A stretch of DNA of 64,000 bases, from positions 930,001-994,000 of the forward strand of contig NZ_JAHKSI010000001.1 of the NCBI RefSeq assembly GCF_019720915.1. Reading direction: 5' to 3'. Numbering within the stretch: position 1 is the stretch's first letter; each line of letters begins with the position of its first letter. Shown piece by piece: positions 61,810-64,000 of the stretch. Below the pieces are notes generated by a model, which saw only the letters and a list, made by a program, of their open reading frames with translations, did not search any database and was not told where the DNA came from. The translations under genes and the position numbers were made by a program. The stretch comes from Alkalihalobacillus sp. TS-13. GTDB taxonomy: Bacteria > Bacillota > Bacilli > Bacillales > Fictibacillaceae.

Positions 61810-63426
61810 TCAGCCTGTTCGCCACTCTTTTCGTACATGTATAGTCCGTTCTTTCTCTTTAAAAAAGTTTATGCAAGTGATGAATAGGCTGGTTGCGATC
61901 AATGAGACGACCATACCGATTAATCCATTTTGGTGTAAGAGAGGGAAAGATACAATTGAAAAAACAATCAGGGCGATCGCTAAAACAAATGTGTAAAATC
62001 CAAGACTTTTGAAAGAGACACTCCATTCCCATTTTCCCGCGTTTTCAAACAGACTTACCGTAACAATGGCGATGATATTGAAAGTCATCCCTACCCACAC
62101 TGGATGGACATTCAAATAGAAATCATTGATTGCCCAACCGCTGAGGTGATACCAGAGCAATCCGGAAAATGCTCCTGTAAACAATGAAACCAATGCTGCG
62201 CGTTTCGTAACCAAGGGCCAGAAAAGAGCAGCAACTACAGGTGCGAAAGTCGCGGAATTACGGGTTACCCAGGCAACCACATTCCACCATGCAGATTGTT
62301 CAGACCGTAGAAGGGCGAAACCGACCATCAATCCTGTCAATAACAATAACGACCATTTCGTATAACTGATAAGCTGAAGTTCGTTAGCTTTAGGGTTAAG
62401 CGCTTTTCCGACATCTCGACCAAGGCTTGTAGCACCTGAAAACTGGCAAGGTGCACCCCAGCTTAATGCAGCTGCCCAAAAGCCCAAGAAAAACAGACCG
62501 ACCAACGGTGCAGGTAATGTTTCCATCAAATAGAGCGGTACTGCGATCAAGCCGCGTGCTTCCCCAGGAACAACCTGTGCAGCTGATAATCCGAAAACAA
62601 CTGCTCCTACAATCAACGGAATACCAAGAAGGGAAGCGTAGAGTAGACCGCGACGTCCTTGTTCAGGCGTTTTACAAGATAACGCCATTTGAAAAGCTGC
62701 TTGAGCGAGAATTACATTGAATAAGAATGTCCCGAACCAAGCCAAAATCGTTTGGAGACCAGCTGTATCCCAGGCTGCATACTCTGGTTTTTCAGTAAAT
62801 AATCGATTTATGCCATCTATACCAGGATTAAGGAAAAACGCATACGTACCGATCGCCAGCATGATAAAAAATACGATGACATTGCTCATTTGTGTGAAAC
62901 CGACAGACCACATACCTCCAAACTGTAAATAGACAAAGAGCAACAAAGCAGTCAATGCTACAGATAAAACTAAAGAAATCCCAGTAAATACTGAAAGTGC
63001 TGAGGCGAACGCTAGAGCAGTCGCAACAGACCACATCGGAAACGTGAATGCCGTAATCGCTCCAGCCACCCCACGGACCTTTTCACCGTAACGATCACCA
63101 AGTAATCCTGAAATGGTAACCAGCGCTCTTTTTCTGAATGGGGCTATTAATAATAGAGCGATGATCAAGACATGTACTGTTTCTGCCACTCCATACCAAA
63201 TAGCTGAAATTCCGGTATGGTAACTGAGTTCTAGAATGGCGATATAGGAAGACCCGGAGAAGAGACCAGTGATACAGACCATGACGAAAAATGTATTGAA
63301 CCCTCTTCCGCCAACGAAGAAACCATTTCCATCACTCGCACGTTTCCTCGCCACCCGGCTGACTAAGATCAATAAAAACGTATAAGCGAGTGCAAATCCT
63401 ATGAACCAATAACCTACTGTTGTCAT
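61810..63426 (-). CDS. Sodium:solute symporter (SSS family), SAM-riboswitch controlled
   Basis: A 538-residue transporter with about 13 helices. MTTVGYWFIGFALAYTFLLI, GRGFNTFFVMVCITGLFSGSSYIA and a GAPCQFSGATSLGRDVGKALNP segment place it in the SSS family. ATG 63426 follows AAAGGAGG; the longer open frame from 63498 runs into the riboswitch terminator. Because a SAM-I riboswitch precedes it, the likely solute is methionine or a related sulfur compound, taken up with sodium when SAM is low. The transporter type alone would not reveal this. Confidence 0.88.
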   Translation of the reverse strand: MTTVGYWFIGFALAYTFLLILVSRVARKRASDGNGFFVGGRGFNTFFVMVCITGLFSGSSYIAILELSYHTGISAIWYGVAETVHVLIIALLLIAPFRKRALVTISGLLGDRYGEKVRGVAGAITAFTFPMWSVATALAFASALSVFTGISLVLSVALTALLLFVYLQFGGMWSVGFTQMSNVIVFFIMLAIGTYAFFLNPGIDGINRLFTEKPEYAAWDTAGLQTILAWFGTFLFNVILAQAAFQMALSCKTPEQGRRGLLYASLLGIPLIVGAVVFGLSAAQVVPGEARGLIAVPLYLMETLPAPLVGLFFLGFWAAALSWGAPCQFSGATSLGRDVGKALNPKANELQLISYTKWSLLLLTGLMVGFALLRSEQSAWWNVVAWVTRNSATFAPVVAALFWPLVTKRAALVSLFTGAFSGLLWYHLSGWAINDFYLNVHPVWVGMTFNIIAIVTVSLFENAGKWEWSVSFKSLGFYTFVLAIALIVFSIVSFPLLHQNGLIGMVVSLIATSLFITCINFFKEKERTIHVRKEWRTG

Positions 63427-63482
63427 CCTGTTTCCTCCTTTGCTGTAGTTGTAAATCCGTACATTCAATCCCTTTAAAACAG

Positions 63483-63508
63483 AAAAAACCCCTTCCAAGA
63501 GGAAGAGG
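63483..63508 (-). terminator. Riboswitch-controlled terminator
   Basis: On the minus strand CCTCTTCC/GGAAGGGG forms an 8-bp stem with a TCTT loop followed by TTTTTT. The upstream GAGGAAGAG can pair with CTCTTCCTC instead, forming the antiterminator. Confidence 0.9.
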
Positions 63509-63521
63509 CTGCTTTCTCTTC

Positions 63522-63632
63522 CTCATCTGTCAGACATGAAGTCTGTTGGACGTAGCACCTTATTATTTTCAAAAGAAAATAACAGGTTGCTGCAGGTTCA
63601 TAGGACCAATTTCCTCCCCTGCTCTCGATAAG
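63522..63632 (-). ncRNA. SAM-I riboswitch (S-box)
   Basis: On the minus strand the S-box core is clear: CTTATCGAGAGC at the 5' end, GGGGAGG, the GCAGCAACC segment, AAGGTGCTA, and GATGAGG at the 3' end. P1 pairs CTTATC with GATGAG, and the 3' strand of P1 overlaps the antiterminator GAGGAAGAG, so SAM binding favours the terminator at 63483-63508. High SAM should switch off the symporter gene that starts about 95 nt downstream. Confidence 0.95.
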
Positions 63633-63660
63633 GATGTTTCTCCGTATAAAGTTAACTAAT

Positions 63661-63689
63661 ACCCTACAAGGAATACGAACTTTTGTCAA
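63661..63689 (-). promoter_or_regulatory. Promoter of the riboswitch-symporter transcript
   Basis: On the minus strand TTGACA (63689-63684) is followed after 17 nt by TAGGGT (63666-63661), a weak -10. It lies about 30 nt before the 5' end of the S-box. Confidence 0.5.
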
Positions 63690-63918
63690 TCCATTTTTAG
63701 AAGATTTCGATTATTTCGGCATCTGAAAGTTAAAAGGGAACTTTATCCAATTGGCACCGTATAAGTTGATAATCATAGGCTTCTTAGGTAGTGCTAAAGA
63801 GAGAAGTTAAATAAACATTTTGGAGCATTTACAGAACGTTCTCGTAGAAATACACTAAGGACTATCAAAGGGTCTGTGATTCCTCTATTTTGAATCCCGA
63901 TTAAAGGAGCGAATAGTT

Positions 63919-64000
63919 GTGAAAAAGAAAATAGGTATTATCGGCAGTGGAACAGCAGGCTTGCATCTTGCTTATGCACTCAGAAAGGATTTCGATTTGA
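63919..64000 (+). CDS. FAD-dependent monooxygenase-like protein, N-terminal part (runs off the window)
   Basis: From GTG 63919, with AAAGGAG 8 nt upstream, the product starts MKKKIGIIGSGTAGLHLAYA and continues LRKDFDL to the window edge. The GxGxxG dinucleotide-binding motif at the extreme N-terminus is typical of FAD-dependent monooxygenases, with StyA-like styrene monooxygenases often starting IGIIGSGTAGL. Only 27 residues are visible, so the class is tentative. Confidence 0.6.
   Translation, partial: MKKKIGIIGSGTAGLHLAYALRKDFDL

Overview
The window reads as chromosomal DNA of a spore-forming member of the Bacillaceae. The evidence is a sporulation lipoprotein, spoVK, a GlnR-controlled glnRA pair, a SAM-I riboswitch, moderate-to-low GC, strong AGGAGG-type ribosome binding sites and many GTG/TTG starts. 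The order spoVK - hflX - ynbB-like - glnR - glnA (5.99-11.67 kb) is the arrangement known from Bacillus subtilis and is the core anchor of the window. I cannot name the species.

Layout. 0-5.7 kb: the start of a tyrosine recombinase (cut by the window edge), a YhcN/YlaJ-type lipoprotein, and a trehalose operon treP-treA-treR with two TreR-type operators and a cre-like site. 5.7-11.7 kb: core block spoVK-hflX-ynbB-glnRA. 11.7-13.5 kb: an AT-rich scar with an IS3-family remnant and gene fragments. 13.5-23.8 kb: a PucR-type regulator followed by ten codirectional genes. These are an Asp/Glu-racemase-like protein, an OPT transporter, DUF917 and DUF1177 proteins, AroM, an EamA transporter, an M29-type peptidase homologue, two nitroreductases and a DUF6092-like protein. 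Together they look like an uncharacterised uptake and catabolic pathway, and this is the best candidate here for an undescribed system. 23.8-29.8 kb: a mixed region with a phage peptidase-G2 remnant, a DinB protein, an extra MraY-like transferase, and DUF421 and DUF3231 proteins.

29.8-43.8 kb: a membrane-anchored AraC-type regulator followed by an M20 amidohydrolase, a complete Opp/Dpp-type peptide ABC importer, an N-formylglutamate-amidohydrolase-like protein, a gamma-glutamyltransferase without a signal peptide, and a large secreted protein with a possible Ntn-hydrolase domain and two C-terminal beta domains. The set suggests scavenging of gamma-glutamyl or N-acyl peptides. A small inverted-repeat element sits between the binding-protein and permease genes.

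44.0-56.5 kb: a catabolic island flanked by direct copies of a decayed radC-like gene. It encodes an IclR regulator, a sugar ABC importer lacking its own ATPase, two SDR dehydrogenases, a Gfo/Idh/MocA oxidoreductase, two putative lactonases, an IlvD/Edd dehydratase, an RraA-like aldolase and an FAH-family hydrolase. This fits a non-phosphorylative sugar-acid pathway. 56.5-60.4 kb: decaying genes (radC, a hypothetical, a permease tail, a phytanoyl-CoA dioxygenase) among a few intact ones (CBO0543-like, a 49-aa zinc-ribbon protein, ThuA-like). 60.4-64 kb: an O-antigen-ligase-like protein and a sodium:solute symporter preceded by a SAM-I riboswitch, both on the minus strand, then the start of a FAD-dependent monooxygenase-like gene on the plus strand.

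All family assignments come from reading the translated sequences and recalled family signatures. No database search was run.
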